Source: Symsagittifera roscoffensis (taxonomy: Eukaryota > Xenacoelomorpha > Acoela > Convolutidae). From it: DNA of 64,000 nt. Made by a program: the position numbers and the translations under genes. The notes beneath the pieces were generated by a model. It was not told where the DNA came from. It did no database searches and saw only the letters and a list, made by a program, of their open reading frames with translations. Location of the stretch: positions 14,544,660 through 14,608,659 of the forward strand of contig NC_087069.1 of NCBI RefSeq assembly GCF_963678635.1. The letters are read 5' to 3'. Shown in pieces: positions 1 to 10,746 of this stretch. Numbering within the stretch: position 1 is the first letter of the stretch; each line of letters starts with the position of its first letter.

Positions 1-221
1 TTCGCATTTCAATAAAAAAAAATCTATTATAATTGACTTTGATTGTCAGTGTCCACAAAGGTGAAATAAATCGATTATAATGGATTGAAAATGGATTTTT
101 CTACCTCGACAAATAGTATTTCTTCAGTTCGTTTTTAATTGATAATAATCGTTTTTTTTTTCATTTTTGTGGACACTGACAATGAAGCTCACCCGAGTCG
201 AGATTTTTCACCTAATTTGAA

Positions 222-522
222 GCAAGATTTGAGCGGTTTGAGCGGTTTTTTTAGACAATTATGCTCAAAATCTTGCTTCAAAATGAGCGGTTTGAGCGGT
301 TTTTGAGCGGTTTATCCAAAAAAAAACGCTCAAAAACCGCGCAAGATTTGAACGGTTTTGAGCGGTTTAACCAAAAAACCGTTCAAAAACCGCTCAAATC
401 TTGCGCGGTTTTTGAGCGGTTTTTTTAGATAAACCGTTCAAAAACCGCTCAAACCGCTTATTTTGAAGCAAGATTTTGAGCGTAATTGTCTAAAAAAAAC
501 GCTCAAACCGCTCAAATCTTGC
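222..522. repeat. Long inverted repeat (foldback), copy 1
   Basis: The left arm starts GCAAGATTTGAGCGGTTTGA and the right arm ends with its near-exact reverse complement CTCAAATCTTGC at about 522. The symmetry centre is close to 372, so each arm is about 150 bp with a handful of mismatches. Within each arm the 9-mer GAGCGGTTT is itself repeated in both orientations, giving nested smaller palindromes. Single strands of this region should form a long hairpin. Confidence 0.85.
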
Positions 523-904
523 GCGATTTTTGAGCGATTTTTTTAGATTAACCTAGAAGTGTGACCCGGTTTTTTATCAGGCAATTGTATGATAAGTTTT
601 CAAAAATCACCGCAAGAAATGAGCAGATTTTTAAGCAAGATTTGAGCTGTTTGAGCGGTTTTTTTTCAAAAAAGCCGTCCAAACCGCCCAAACCGCTCAA
701 ACCGCTCAAATCGTGCTGAAAAACCGCTCAAACTGCTCATATCTTGAGCGGTTTTTGAGCGGGATCTCGACCCGGGCAACTAGAATCATTTTTTATTCAT
801 GGAATTTCAAGGCGGGTTACCTAATTTAGTGAAACTAATTTTTAATTATGTTAGACAGACTGGTCCCTGTCGAAAATCACCGCAAGAAATGAGCGGTTTT
901 TTAA

Positions 905-1206
905 GCAAGATTTGAGCGGTTTGAGCGGTTTTTTTAGACAATTATGCTCAAAATCTTGCTTCAAAATGAGCGGTTTGAGCGGTTTTTGAGCGGTTTATCC
1001 AAAAAAAAAACGCTCAAAAACCGCGCAAGATTTGAACGGTTTTGAGCGGTTTAACCAAAAAACCGCTCAAAAACCGCTCAAATCTTGCGCGGTTTTTGAG
1101 CGGTTTTTTTAGATAAACCGTTCAAAAACCGCTCAAACCGCTTATTTTGAAGCAAGATTTTGAGCGTAATTGTCTAAAAAAAACGCTCAAACCGCTCAAA
1201 TCTTGC
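905..1206. repeat. Long inverted repeat (foldback), copy 2
   Basis: Second copy of the roughly 300-bp palindrome at 222-522, shifted by 683 bp as part of the tandem duplication. Arms and centre (about 1056) correspond position by position to copy 1. Confidence 0.85.
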
Positions 1207-1933
1207 GCGATTTTTGAGCGATTTTTTTAGATTAACCTAGAAGTGTGACCCGGTTTTTTATCAGGCAATTGTATGATAAGTTTTCAAAAATCACCGCAAG
1301 AAATGAGCAGATTTTTAAGCAAGATTTGAGCTGTTTGAGCGGTTTTTTTTCAAAAAAGCCGTCCAAACCGCCCAAACCGCTCAAACCGCTCAAATCGTGC
1401 TGAAAAACCGCTCAAACTGCTCATATCTTGAGCGGTTTTTGAGCGGGATCTCGACCCGGGCAATTAGAATCATTTTTTATTCATGGAATTTCAAGGCGGG
1501 TTACCTAATTTAGTGAAATTAATTTTTAATTATGTTAGACAGACTGGTCCCTGTCGATGACTTTTGGTGTTGACGATATCCCGATAATAAGTGGATTTTC
1601 AGATCGCGCTTACACTCAGATTTGTTGAGATAGATTTTAAGCATCCTTTTTACCTGTAAATTGTAGAGATTTGAACGAAAGTGTTGTAGGCTTTTGAACC
1701 ACTGGTTAGGGATTGCTTGACTAGATTGAAAAAAATGGGAATTGGAATTGCTCAATGTGAGAAAAGGCTTGTGTCTCAATGTCTCGGCATTAAGGCTGAT
1801 GATTTTCTTTATCGATTAATATGAGTTGTAGCAATCGTTTTCGCCACTACAGCTTCAGCATTTTCCCATCTTGTTTCTGCGAAACTTAACAGAATGAACA
1901 AAAAAACGTTAAAACAGTAACATAAACCACAAA

Positions 1934-2880
1934 CAAGACTGCTCGTATCAGGGCAAAGCCCTGAAAGTTTTGACTGCCTTTTAAGGTCTATGGAGCAGTA
2001 ATGACAAAAAAAATTAATGTAATAAGATTAAATGAAAACTTTCATTTTATAAAATTTGAGATTTTTTTGTGAAATTCATCCCCCACACGCCATATAAAGT
2101 ACAAATTGATACATTTTGCTCTGATTAACAAATCATTTTTGGCAAATAAGCTTCCTTCGGCCGATTTGGGATTTTAACGTGAGGAAGAAATCATTAGTCA
2201 TTCAGACTAAGGTGGCCCTCTTGTTGTTCCGACTGCTTTTCAGGTCTCTGGAGCAGTAAAAATCTGAAAAAATAAAAGTAAAAAATTAAAAATTATTATT
2301 TTTTTTATAATTTGAGAATTATTTTGTAAAAATCAACACCCCAGTCGCCATATAAAGTACAAACTGATAAATTTTGTTGCTAGTAACAAACCAAATAGGG
2401 CAAATAAGCTTCCTTCAACCGATTTGGAACGGTTTCTAAGACGGATTTCATCTCCGCTTACGCGTTAATAGCGCGAAATACATTGCGCGTTGAATGTCCC
2501 AAATTGGCCAAAATGGCCTTCTTCAAACCCCCATACTCTTACAAAAAATGATCACGGATAAAATATCTTTTCAAATTTAAGCTCAGGACTTTGATAACTT
2601 TTGAACGATATAAAACTCAAAAATGGCTAGATAAAAAGTCGAACTTAGTCACATGTTGATAGCGCGAAATATCGAAATATATCGCGTGTAAGTCGACTCA
2701 AATTGGCCAAAATTGTTGCCTTTAAACTCCCCTACTTTAACAAAATTGATCACAGGTGAAATATCTTTTCAAATTTAAGCTCAAACTAACAATACTTTTC
2801 AAATCATATTAAAAAATCCGTCGAAGGCGAAATTTGTCTGCAGAAAAAATCACCAAATAATCCGTTATTTCGTTACGAAC
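1934..2880 (+). repeat. Dispersed D-family repeat copy
   Basis: Opens with AAGACTGCTCGTATCAGGGC and the perfect hairpin TCAGGGC-AAA-GCCCTGA (1948-1964), then motifs shared with the other D copies: 'gcaaataagcttcctt', 'cccaaattggccaaaatgg' and 'gatcac...gaaatatcttttcaaattt'. Part of the block appears twice within it (about 2060-2180 and 2330-2420). Related copies lie near 8250, 10705, 12201, 14804, 17787, 21735 and 27979. Nothing protein-coding is seen. From 2881 to about 3500 I see nothing but AT-rich DNA. Confidence 0.65.
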
Positions 2881-3529
2881 GTCGCAAAAATGAACCAAGC
2901 TGAATTATTGAAGGATGTTTGACTTGACTTTCTCTTGATTCTAACGGTCATGTTTGCTGTTTAATTGACAAAAAAAAAGATTTTGGCCAGCTAATAGCCG
3001 ATTTACAAAAAGTTGGTTAATAGCAGAATCTACTATATGTTTTGTTACTTCTAAATCACAAAAAATGTCTGCTCAAGATAAATGTTTAAAGCTCAGATAA
3101 ACTTGTCAATTGACACAAATATTAAATTTTCACGAAAATGTAGATTCAAATTTTACATCAAACGTTAAAAAACTTAGTAACTGGTTTCAAAATGGTGCCA
3201 TTTTTTAAATTTGAAACTGGAATTTTTTATTAACTGTAAAATGCAAACACTGACTTTTCAGTAAATTTTTGCTGCATGTTGATTAGAAACTTACATTAGA
3301 GGTTAAAAAATCTGGCTGCAACAATGAATTTCAAATGAACCTAACAAAATTTTGTTCTTGGCTTTATCGACAAACCCACAACCACCCACTCAAACCAGAA
3401 AGTAATCAATCCTATTATATAGAAGTAAGAACTAATGATTGAATTTTTTTGTTCGCTTTCTGATCTTTTTACTTTTGAAAGCTGAGTTTTCAATGTTTTC
3501 AATGATTCAAGTGTTTATCGGCAACATAT

Positions 3530-3765
3530 GTAAAACTCCATACTATGCATGTTTTTATTTGAATAATATTTATAATTCGAATCTCCCAAACTACGCATGC
3601 CCGACACGGTTTGTCTTGGTTTCAGCTCAAAACTCGAATTTGTCTCGTGAGAAGCTGTCGCAGAAACGTTTGTATTGTTGACTGCACGAGTTATTTGCCG
3701 TCTGGATACAATCGATGCTCCGTTACTTTCCTCCTGAAAACCGTTCGGACATTTGCCGCTATTTT
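3530..3765 (-). CDS. Possible downstream exon, unrecognised protein
   Basis: A GC-richer island in AT-rich surroundings is open on the minus strand. An acceptor-like TTTTCAG (minus strand, near 3735) leads into GAG GAA AGT AAC GGA and a Ser/Thr/Asn-rich frame containing SRRQITRAVNNTNVSATASH. A second frame entered from an upstream acceptor-like AAAAATAG gives a short basic tail ending in a stop, so the correct frame is not settled. It lies downstream of the open stretch at 4431-4218 and may be a later exon of the same gene. I do not recognise the protein. Confidence 0.3.
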
Positions 3766-3886
3766 TCCACACACAAAAAGATCCTTCCAGTTTACTTGAA
3801 TCTAGCTGTTTGATAGCTTTTGTTTTCCCTAATCACTCGCGACATAAGCAAAAGTTCATTAGTAGTAAAAATAACAAAAATAACAA

Positions 3887-3906
3887 ACCCCCCCGCCCCC
3901 CTCCCC
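3887..3906. other. C-tract (possible i-motif / G-quadruplex on the minus strand)
   Basis: Three C runs (7, 6 and 4 long) separated by single G or T bases. On the minus strand this is G4-T/A-type spacing that could fold into a quadruplex. Confidence 0.5.
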
Positions 3907-4217
3907 AAACGAAAAAAAAAAATGTAAAGTTCTGAACTTGCCAAACAGAGCTAATTTGAAATAGTTGCTACATTACGTGGATTTTTTCACTACTCCTCTT
4001 TGAAAATCAGTCTTGAAAAAAATCTTTTCAACTGTAATAATGCAAAAGGCAACAGATTTGTTCTTCGTAACTTATATCGAAAGTAAGCTGCACTCAGCCA
4101 TGATTAAACAATGTTAAGTTGAAAGTATTAAGAATTAAATTTTGGGATGGGTGGGGATGGAAAAAAAGATCAATGTCCAAGGTTCCATTTACCAGCGAAG
4201 CAAGGAAAACAAAATCA

Positions 4218-4431
4218 ACAGCAATTTCGTTCCTTTTCTTGAATGCGTTCCAAGCGCGCAGCAACTTCGGCTGGTATCTCATCAATCACTGACTCCGAAC
4301 CATCGAACACAAAATTTTTTTCAAATTTGTCTTCATCAATATCAACCTTTTGAAGCGTTTGATAAGGTACTAGTTGGGTATGTTTAGTCGCAATTGACTG
4401 CGAGTATCGAATATCCGAAAGAATAATTCGA
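4218..4431 (-). CDS. Probable exon 6 of the secreted-protein gene
   Basis: Open for 71 codons on the minus strand, after an acceptor-like TTTTAAG at 4438-4432. The translation includes RIILSDIRYSQSIATKHTQL, then an acidic segment and EVAARLERIQEKER, which looks like the start of a coiled coil. The codon usage and balanced composition look real. By my memory of the family, the segment after the EWDGEKF motif of exon 5 continues 'KPM-x-L-S-R-I-x-L', and this exon would supply exactly that if exon 5 ended at 4758. The needed donor reads GG rather than GT, so the join is unproven. It could also be an alternative or relic exon. Confidence 0.5.
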
Positions 4432-4741
4432 CTTAAAATGATAGGATCAATTTAGCTAGACTATTTTTGTAAATAAACTTGATTTTTTTTCCATCCTCTT
4501 CCGAGTCAACGTGGCAACTTTTTAATGCAGCAGTTGGGGACAGATCGAAAACTTTCTCGAAGAGGAAGGAATATTTTCAAAAACATGACGACTTGTTTCT
4601 GTTTGGTTAAACAAATTGATTTGCCGAGTTTTCTAGAAACCTTAAAAAGTCTTCTTTGCCAAAATTTCCGACGCAATTTTTTTGCTGCCCTTTTAAATTC
4701 AATATAAATAGTTTGAATAAAGCGGCAAAAAATTGGGGCTC

Positions 4742-5008
4742 TTATTCAGTTTGATCCCTCAAATCCATTGGTTTCATGATGAATTTTTCCCCATCCCACT
4801 CGAACCGGTCCTCTGTTTCCCGTAGTGCATCTAAAACTTCTTGAGTCGTAATTATTGATTTTTGTTCTTCTTCTTCTTTGTCAGAATAAAATGCAGAAAA
4901 GGTTGTGTTCGTTTCGTCTAAATTCCATCCTTCAATGGTCACGTTTGTCATGTTTAGTTCAAATGCAATCTCATAATCTCGAGTAAATTTTGTATACTCT
5001 TCTTTCAC
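4742..5008 (-). CDS. Exon 5, secreted-protein gene (C-terminal as read)
   Basis: The acceptor CTGAAG abuts GTG AAA GAA GAG in phase 0, matching the phase-0 end of exon 4. It encodes 88 residues starting VKEEYTKFTRDYEIAFELNM, an acidic run (DKEEEEQ) and the family signature EWDGEKFIMKPMDL, followed by RDQTE and a TAA at 4744-4742. Family members that I remember continue well past EWDGEKF, so the stop may lie in what should be intron sequence. If it is the true end, the protein is shorter than its relatives. Confidence 0.7.
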   Translation of the reverse strand: MKEEYTKFTRDYEIAFELNMTNVTIEGWNLDETNTTFSAFYSDKEEEEQKSIITTQEVLDALRETEDRFEWDGEKFIMKPMDLRDQTE

Positions 5009-5412
5009 CTTCAGATTGGTACAATTATTATATAGTTGCTACCCTTTCAAATCTAGACGGACCGGTGAAACTTTTTTCTCAGTTTGAAAATTTATTTCTG
5101 AGATTGCTGAATAAAATTTGTTTTAAGACTGTCTCTAAGAAAGTTTGCGTGCTCACAAACTGTTTAAGCCAGCTCAATCGTTTCACGCTGGTTCAATGGG
5201 GTTCCAAAAGTAGACGCCATTTACATAATCATAAAAAATTGAATTTCAGCGAAAAACAAAGACAAGAGTAGAAAGTTCATGGGCTTAAAATCTTACAAAA
5301 GAGTTTTTTTCGTTCATCATATTTTTGTTCTCGAACATAAGGAAAAAAATCTTGATCCTCTAATTTATTCGGAGATTTTTGTCTTTCTAAAAACGCAACT
5401 ATAAAATAGAAC

Positions 5413-5600
5413 CTTCAGTCTATCAGAATGCTCTTCGTCTTTTTCAAAAATTCTGTTCAATTCGTGTTCAACACGATCAGGCCGCGTGTAGTCTTCGCTC
5501 CAAAAGACAGAGTCCCACTGTGTAGCCGTTAGTTCTTTCGAAGTGGTTTGAAATCTCGATAGAAAAGACTCCATTTGAATTGAGAGGTCAATTTGGTCAG
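5413..5600 (-). CDS. Exon 4, secreted-protein gene
   Basis: Encodes about 62 residues. It begins in a likely helical segment (DQIDLSIQMESFLSRF) and carries the motif QWDSVFWSEDYTRPDRVEHE that first identified the family. The right edge at 5600 was chosen because the acceptor GGTAG there is the only nearby AG giving the two-base overhang that exon 3 requires. The frame is also open further upstream (KYQKKIRRYQSQIDSV), so a longer exon with a different partner is possible. The left edge is AAG followed by GTTCTA, a weak but usable donor. Confidence 0.65.
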
Positions 5601-6688
5601 CTACCGAATCAATTTGCGACTGATATCTTCTGATCTTTTTTTGATACTTTTTCGTATCACAAAAAGAACAAAATCATGCACAAAACCATACAAAGTCTTT
5701 TTTTTTACTTTACAAATTCGTTTTAGTTAAGTCAATTTTGGTCAATTTTTGTTATTGTGGTGGTTTAAAATTGCCAATTTGGCTAACGGGGGAAAACGAT
5801 CAATATAAGTCATGCTATTAACGCGTTTCTTCAAATAAAATTTTTAAAAAAGGATATTTTAAAAGAAAAATTACATAGAAGCAAAAGGGATTTCGGGACA
5901 ATCGAGGCTTCATTTTTTATTCTTATTTTTTTCCAGTAATTGTGGCAAGGGACTATTTCAATCTTTTGTAAAAACTGCGTAAATTAGCTGCATGAGGTAT
6001 TATAAAAACTTGATAATCAAGATAATATGTTACATATAATAATATTATCATCATAAACAACTAACACATCTAAAATCTTACAGGGAATCAGTTCACCAAG
6101 TTAAACCCAATTTTAAACTGGAAAGGCAGAATGAACTGATTTTGTACCACGCTGTTCCTTTGTATCATGGGTGGGTATTGTACAAATTCAACTGTACTAA
6201 AACTTTATCTTCATGGCTTTTGGTAAGGCCCATATTTTCTGAAGAAGCAGGCTATTCCTATAATTTTTCATAAATTTTTTATGGCAGAAACGCGATAAAG
6301 TTTTATTAAAACTAAGTTGAACAAGGGCAGTTTCCAGATATTTAGCTTAAACAATCTACTGAGTACCAGCCAGTTTGTGATTTTTGTAGAATAAAAAAGT
6401 TTTGAAAAAAGATTTAAGAGTGGATGGGTTTGAACTACTGCTACGACATTACTATTGGTAGAAGACTTCAAAAATGAAACAGTATCCTTAAACTTTTGCA
6501 AAAATCCTAGGTGATTATAAACATTTTAAGAGGAAATTACACTAACATACTGTCAGTTTGCCTCATAAGTGGATTCAAAGAAATAACTATAAATAAACAC
6601 GGCTTAAACTGTTGACTTTTCCTTAATCCTTAAAATTTTTTGGCAAAAAAATGTAAACTAGAGAGTCGATATCAGTTTAGTTTTGTAC

Positions 6689-6888
6689 CTTCGTTTTCCT
6701 CGTAGCCGTAATCAGTTACAACCTCAGCTACAACTGAGCTTGCAACTTCTTGAGCCATATTTTTCACATCCTTGGATCGCATATAACGTTCCCCATTACT
6801 GTTAGCATGTGGCATACTTTTCATTTCATTGAACATTTTTCCTTTTGACACGAACTCTCCTGTGATTTTCAATATTTTTTCATTCGCC
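6689..6888 (-). CDS. Exon 3, secreted-protein gene
   Basis: 200 bases running from acceptor TTTGAATAG to donor AAG/GTACAA. With the two bases left by exon 2 the first codon is AAG. It encodes ANEKILKITGEFVSKGKMFN, a polar middle (NSNGERYMRSKDVKNMAQEV) and SSVVAEVVTDYGYEENE. The composition is helical and charged with no transmembrane stretch. It ends in phase 1. Confidence 0.7.
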
Positions 6889-7335
6889 CTATTCAAAATA
6901 TCAATGTCAAAGGAAAGAACTTTCTTCCTAGATAAATTTACTAATGTTCAACTATTTTTTGTTTTTACAGGAAATATTTCTAGAAGGTGTGATACTGAAG
7001 CCAGAAGGCAGGTTACTTAAAAAGCTCCCAAATCAAAAATATACATCTATCATCAATCTAATAACGAAAATATCAAATTAACTCTGAAAAATGTAAATGA
7101 AGAAATTTCAGTGACAAAATAGTTGTGTTAATCATGTAATTTATCTTTCTGGAAATTTTTTTAAAACCGTGAAACTTAGATCATTCAGCGTATTCTCTGT
7201 AAGACTTAGTATCGCAACATAGTGATTTCTAGTGCTTAATTTTTAGGTCAAACATCACCACTAAACATCAACTGAACATTTATCTTTTTAAATTTTTTCA
7301 GTGTAACTCAGTGTACTCTCTGTATCTAATATGTA

Positions 7336-7440
7336 TGTAGTATGTTTTATTGTAAATATATAGTATGTTTATCAATGTTGTATGTGTGATTTATGTGTGT
7401 TTTATGTTTTATGTGTTTTATAGTATGTTTTATGTGTGAT
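7336..7440. repeat. Low-complexity TATGTGT/TTTTATG tract
   Basis: Irregular repetition of TATGTTTTATGTG-type words inside intron 2 of the host gene. No longer regular unit is seen. Confidence 0.6.
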
Positions 7441-7952
7441 TTAAAACCTGTGTTTAAGTTGTGCAAAATTGTTGTAAAACCCCCCTAAACTGGAATATAA
7501 CTTGTGCAAAATCTGTGAATAACATTTATAGAATAAGTAACTGCTTAATTAAATTAGTGTTGATGAAACTTACAAAAGCATTGTAACAGAACAAAAAGAG
7601 AAAACAGAACAGAAAAAATTCGACACAAAAAAGGGGGTGTTTTCATATCGATGATACATTGAAGACTGACAGAAACAAAACTACAAAAAAAATAAATACT
7701 TTATCACATATTTTCAAAGAAATGAAGAGTTACTAGATAAAATTGTGGGCTAACTTTATTCAGATATCAGTATTTTTTTTCTAATTTGTTCATTTTTTTC
7801 TTCTTTTCGTCATTACGGGAAGACATAATGGTCTTTAAACGAGACCTAATTAGTTGTTTTTATCATTTTTAACACCTGTTCTACCTGTTCCAGGTTTCCA
7901 CAATGGATATGGGCCTAAAATGTTGTTCCTACCATTTGAAAAAAAAACTTAC

Positions 7953-8209
7953 TTTGCTCCCTTCATTGTAAATTCCATTCCCAGATCGAGTGATCGAGTT
8001 TTCTTTTTGTTCGTCATTGTTTGAACACAAATTTCCTTCGTCGCGCAGAATACTTTAAAGGTTAATCTGAAAGCTAAACTGGAGTAGCTTTTCCACTCGT
8101 TTGATATCCGATACACGTCCTCATGGTTATCAGTGTTCTTATCAACAAGCCGCACTTTTTGAATTGGTAGTATTTCAACATTTGCAGCAGTTACGCTTTT
8201 ATATTTTGG
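7953..8209 (-). CDS. Exon 2, secreted-protein gene
   Basis: 257 bases from acceptor TTCGTTTTTAG (next to 8209) to a strong donor AA/GTAAGT (7952-7947). It enters in phase 0, as exon 1 ends. It encodes PKYKSVTAANVEILPIQKVR, which continues the exon 1 segment smoothly, then a lysine-rich domain with two cysteines (VFCATKEICVQ). In the family this part precedes a stretch of the form 'FTLxCxxxxxCxxL', which is what is seen here. Confidence 0.8.
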
Positions 8210-8249
8210 CTAAAAACGAAGATCAAAAGAAAATTTTGGGATGAAAAGA

Positions 8250-8760
8250 CTTCTCGTACCATGGCGAAGCCCTGAATGTTCTGACTGACTTTTAAGGTAT
8301 ATGGAGCCGTAATAACATGAAAAGTTATTAGTGATAAAATATCTTTTTAAAGTTAGGAAAATCATCTCCCCACACCCCATATAAAATACAAAGTGATAGA
8401 TTTTGCTCCTAGTAACAAATCAATTATGGCAAATAAGCTTCTTTCAACCAAATTGGAACGATTTCTAAAACGGATTAAACCTCCGCTTACACGTTAGAAG
8501 CGCAAAATATATCGCGAATCAACTGTCCCAAATTGGTCAGAATGGCAATCTTTAAACCCCCATATTTTTATAAAAAATTATCACAGGTGAAATATCTTTT
8601 TTCAATTTAAGCTTCTATACCTAAGATAACAATACCTTTGTATAAAAATAAAAAAATCCGTCAAAATTGGATAGTTAAAAAGTCGAAAATTGGTTTGAAG
8701 AATAAAACCATTCGAGCGTAAATATTCCGTTTTTTTCGTAACCAAAGTCGGAACAAAAAA
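8250..8760 (+). repeat. Dispersed D-family repeat fragment
   Basis: Shares 'gcgaagccctgaatgttctgactgacttttaagg', the 'gcaaataagcttctttcaacc' block and 'cccaaattgg' with the copy at 1934-2880 and with the D blocks of the array. The terminal hairpin is decayed here. It lies just upstream of exon 2, in intron 1 of the minus-strand gene. (Quoted strings are pieces of the shared blocks.). Confidence 0.55.
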
Positions 8761-9176
8761 AACATAGAAACTCAAAGCATTTTGTTTAAATGTTTTTTTT
8801 TGCTACGTTTAAAATTTCCACCGACTTCAATGTACGTTCGCTTATGTATGCTCAAAGTCTGATGTAAATACCAGCCACAAAACTCCAATCGATTTTTATC
8901 TTAAGTGACTTAATTTTTTAGAAAATTCAGTTAAATTTTTTTGGGAAATCCTTTGAAAGTAATGTAAAGCAAGCAGCATACGAAGTTCCAAACCCAAAAA
9001 TAAAAACAAAAAAAATTTCTCATTGTATTCCGAGTTGTATGATTTTTTACGCAGTGTCAAATCTTAGTATTTGATAGCAATTGTACTTAAGGTTTGTTAG
9101 AAAACAGTTTTCTTCGAACAAATTGTAAAAATTTAGTTTTCCTATTACTGCACTTTTTTGCATTTTTTTGTTTTAG

Positions 9177-9264
9177 TTCAAACCCCTACTCCCAGGAAGG
9201 CGCTAGAAAACATCGAAAATTGGACGACCATTCAAATCCAGGATTATACGGAGACCTATCGAAG
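9177..9264 (+). CDS. Possible small exon in repeat unit 1
   Basis: Preceded by a good acceptor (TTTTTGTTTTAG ending 9176) and followed by GAAG/GTAGAC. One frame reads PYSQEGARKHRKLDDHSNPG; in the other copies a different frame of the same block (of the form RQPS-SRIIQRLIED) is the longer one, so the true frame is uncertain. It may be the upstream exon of the nested gene whose next piece is at 9946-10120, or a relic. Confidence 0.3.
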
Positions 9265-9945
9265 GTAGACAAAGAATACAAAAACAGCCATCAATTATCC
9301 CATAAAAATTGATTTTGATGATTTAGTTTTGTCAATGAATTTGGAATCCTTACAATTAAGTTTTTTCCACAATTTAAGGATTAGTTCAGAAATTGTTCAG
9401 TGATTTGGAAGACGAAATTTCATGACCGCTGAATATTGATCATTTTGCCGCTTTCAAAAGACTATTATTAGGGAAAAACATGATTTTCGAATTAAACTAT
9501 CCATTGATCGTAAGACTTTTCAAGACTAGCTTATTTTTAAGCAAAAACATCAAATGCTCAGTTGGAAGTACACATCGAGGTCTTGAATCATGCTTAATAA
9601 AAAACTGTTTTTTCGATATAACAAGGAGGGCTGTAAGTTATTTTTCCATTCTAATGCAAAACAAAAACCGATTAAAACTTTCGATATGCTTTTCGATCAT
9701 TTCTTTGAAATTCGGAGGCACGGAAAATCAAACTGTCTCTGATAGTTTTAGCGGATAATTGTTTCAAACAAGAATTTTCTCCTCAATTATTTCGAAAACG
9801 CCCTAATGGCTCCTTAATGCAAAACAAAATCAAGACGAATTAGACTTGTCTGGTTGTTGGTCTAAAAAATCTGCGGTTTCTCAAAACAGTTTCCTAAATA
9901 AATTTTGTCCAATATTTTAGTGAGCCCTTTTTAATTTGTTTCTAG

Positions 9946-10120
9946 AACACCTCTTTCCGGCCATGAGACCATTATATACACTGCTGGTTCTTGCTATTTT
10001 TACGGCGATTAATGGATACCTTGTCGTATTTTTGCTAGACAACCTATTTGAACTACATCATTTGATGAATCAACAAGATGAAGTCCAAGATTTAAAAAAA
10101 ATTAATGTGTTTCAGAACAA
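9946..10120 (+). CDS. Nested plus-strand exon encoding a signal-peptide start
   Basis: Bounded by TTTGTTTCTAG (acceptor, ending 9945) and a strong donor AACAA/GTAAGT (10121). An ATG at 9963 opens MRPLYTLLVLAIFTAINGYL, a typical secretion signal, followed by an acidic/hydrophobic stretch (LFELHHLMNQQDEVQDL). It ends in phase 2. The upstream 17 bases would be 5' UTR. It sits inside intron 1 of a minus-strand gene. The three other copies of this exon in the array are decayed and at least two have lost the donor, so this is the best-preserved one. Whether it is still expressed, and where its next exon lies, cannot be told. Confidence 0.4.
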
Positions 10121-10746
10121 GTAAGTCACATGGATAGCCGCTTTATAGAAAATAGACACTAAATTTTGTCAAAATCAGAAATTTTGATTAGATCTTGTTT
10201 AGATCTTGTTTTAAAAGCGATCCAGGCAAACTGCTGCGCGGATTCCCATTTACTATTTTGCGTTCACCATAATAATGTTCTTAATAAAAAAACTTTTTAC
10301 AATTGTGTTTTATCAAAACCTGTATTACTGCTTTAAAAGGCACGCTTTGTAGGCTAAAAACACCAATAAACAGGAACAGGGGCGGATTTAGGGGTGGGGG
10401 GTTGGCGGCACTGTTTTGAGATATCCATTTTTGGTGACGGACCTCAAAAAAATTCTAGAGAAACCCTTGGGAAACGCCGAAAAACGCAATTTTTTGGTGA
10501 AAACTTAAAAAGAACTAAAATGCCTTTTTTTGGCCTGTTGTTTGAAAAAAGCTTTTGCAAAGCGCCGAAAAGCGTATTTTTGGTGAAAATTTTCCAAAAA
10601 CACGTAAAAAGCTTTTTTTTGGCCTGTTGTTTCAAAATTTTGCAAGGCATAAACGACAATTTAGCATTGTTCAGTTTATCAATAGCTAATTTCATTTATG
10701 ATTAAAACAAGACTGCTCGTAAATCAGGGCAAACCCGCAAATCCTT

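Larger units (their letters stand above)
222..1556. repeat. Two tandem copies of a ~683-bp foldback-containing repeat
   Basis: Bases 222-872 recur at 905-1556 with a period of 683-684 bp and only a few differences, such as the length of one A run. Both copies end in the same stretch, which includes GACAGACTGGTCCCTGTCG. Each copy opens with a long inverted repeat and continues with many short motifs of the type GAGCGGTTT and its complement AAACCGCTC. There is no open frame of interest. The close similarity of the copies suggests a recent duplication. Confidence 0.9.

Noticed and set aside
1530-1653. Minus-strand stretch after an ATTTACAG acceptor reading VKRMLKIYLNKSECKRDLKI
   Set aside because: Overlaps the end of the tandem repeat and has no donor, neighbour exon or family likeness; too weak to call an exon.
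6268-6501. Minus-strand open frame in intron 3 of the host gene
   Set aside because: Considered as an extra exon between exons 3 and 4, but it has no good splice sites, and exons 3 and 4 already join in phase.
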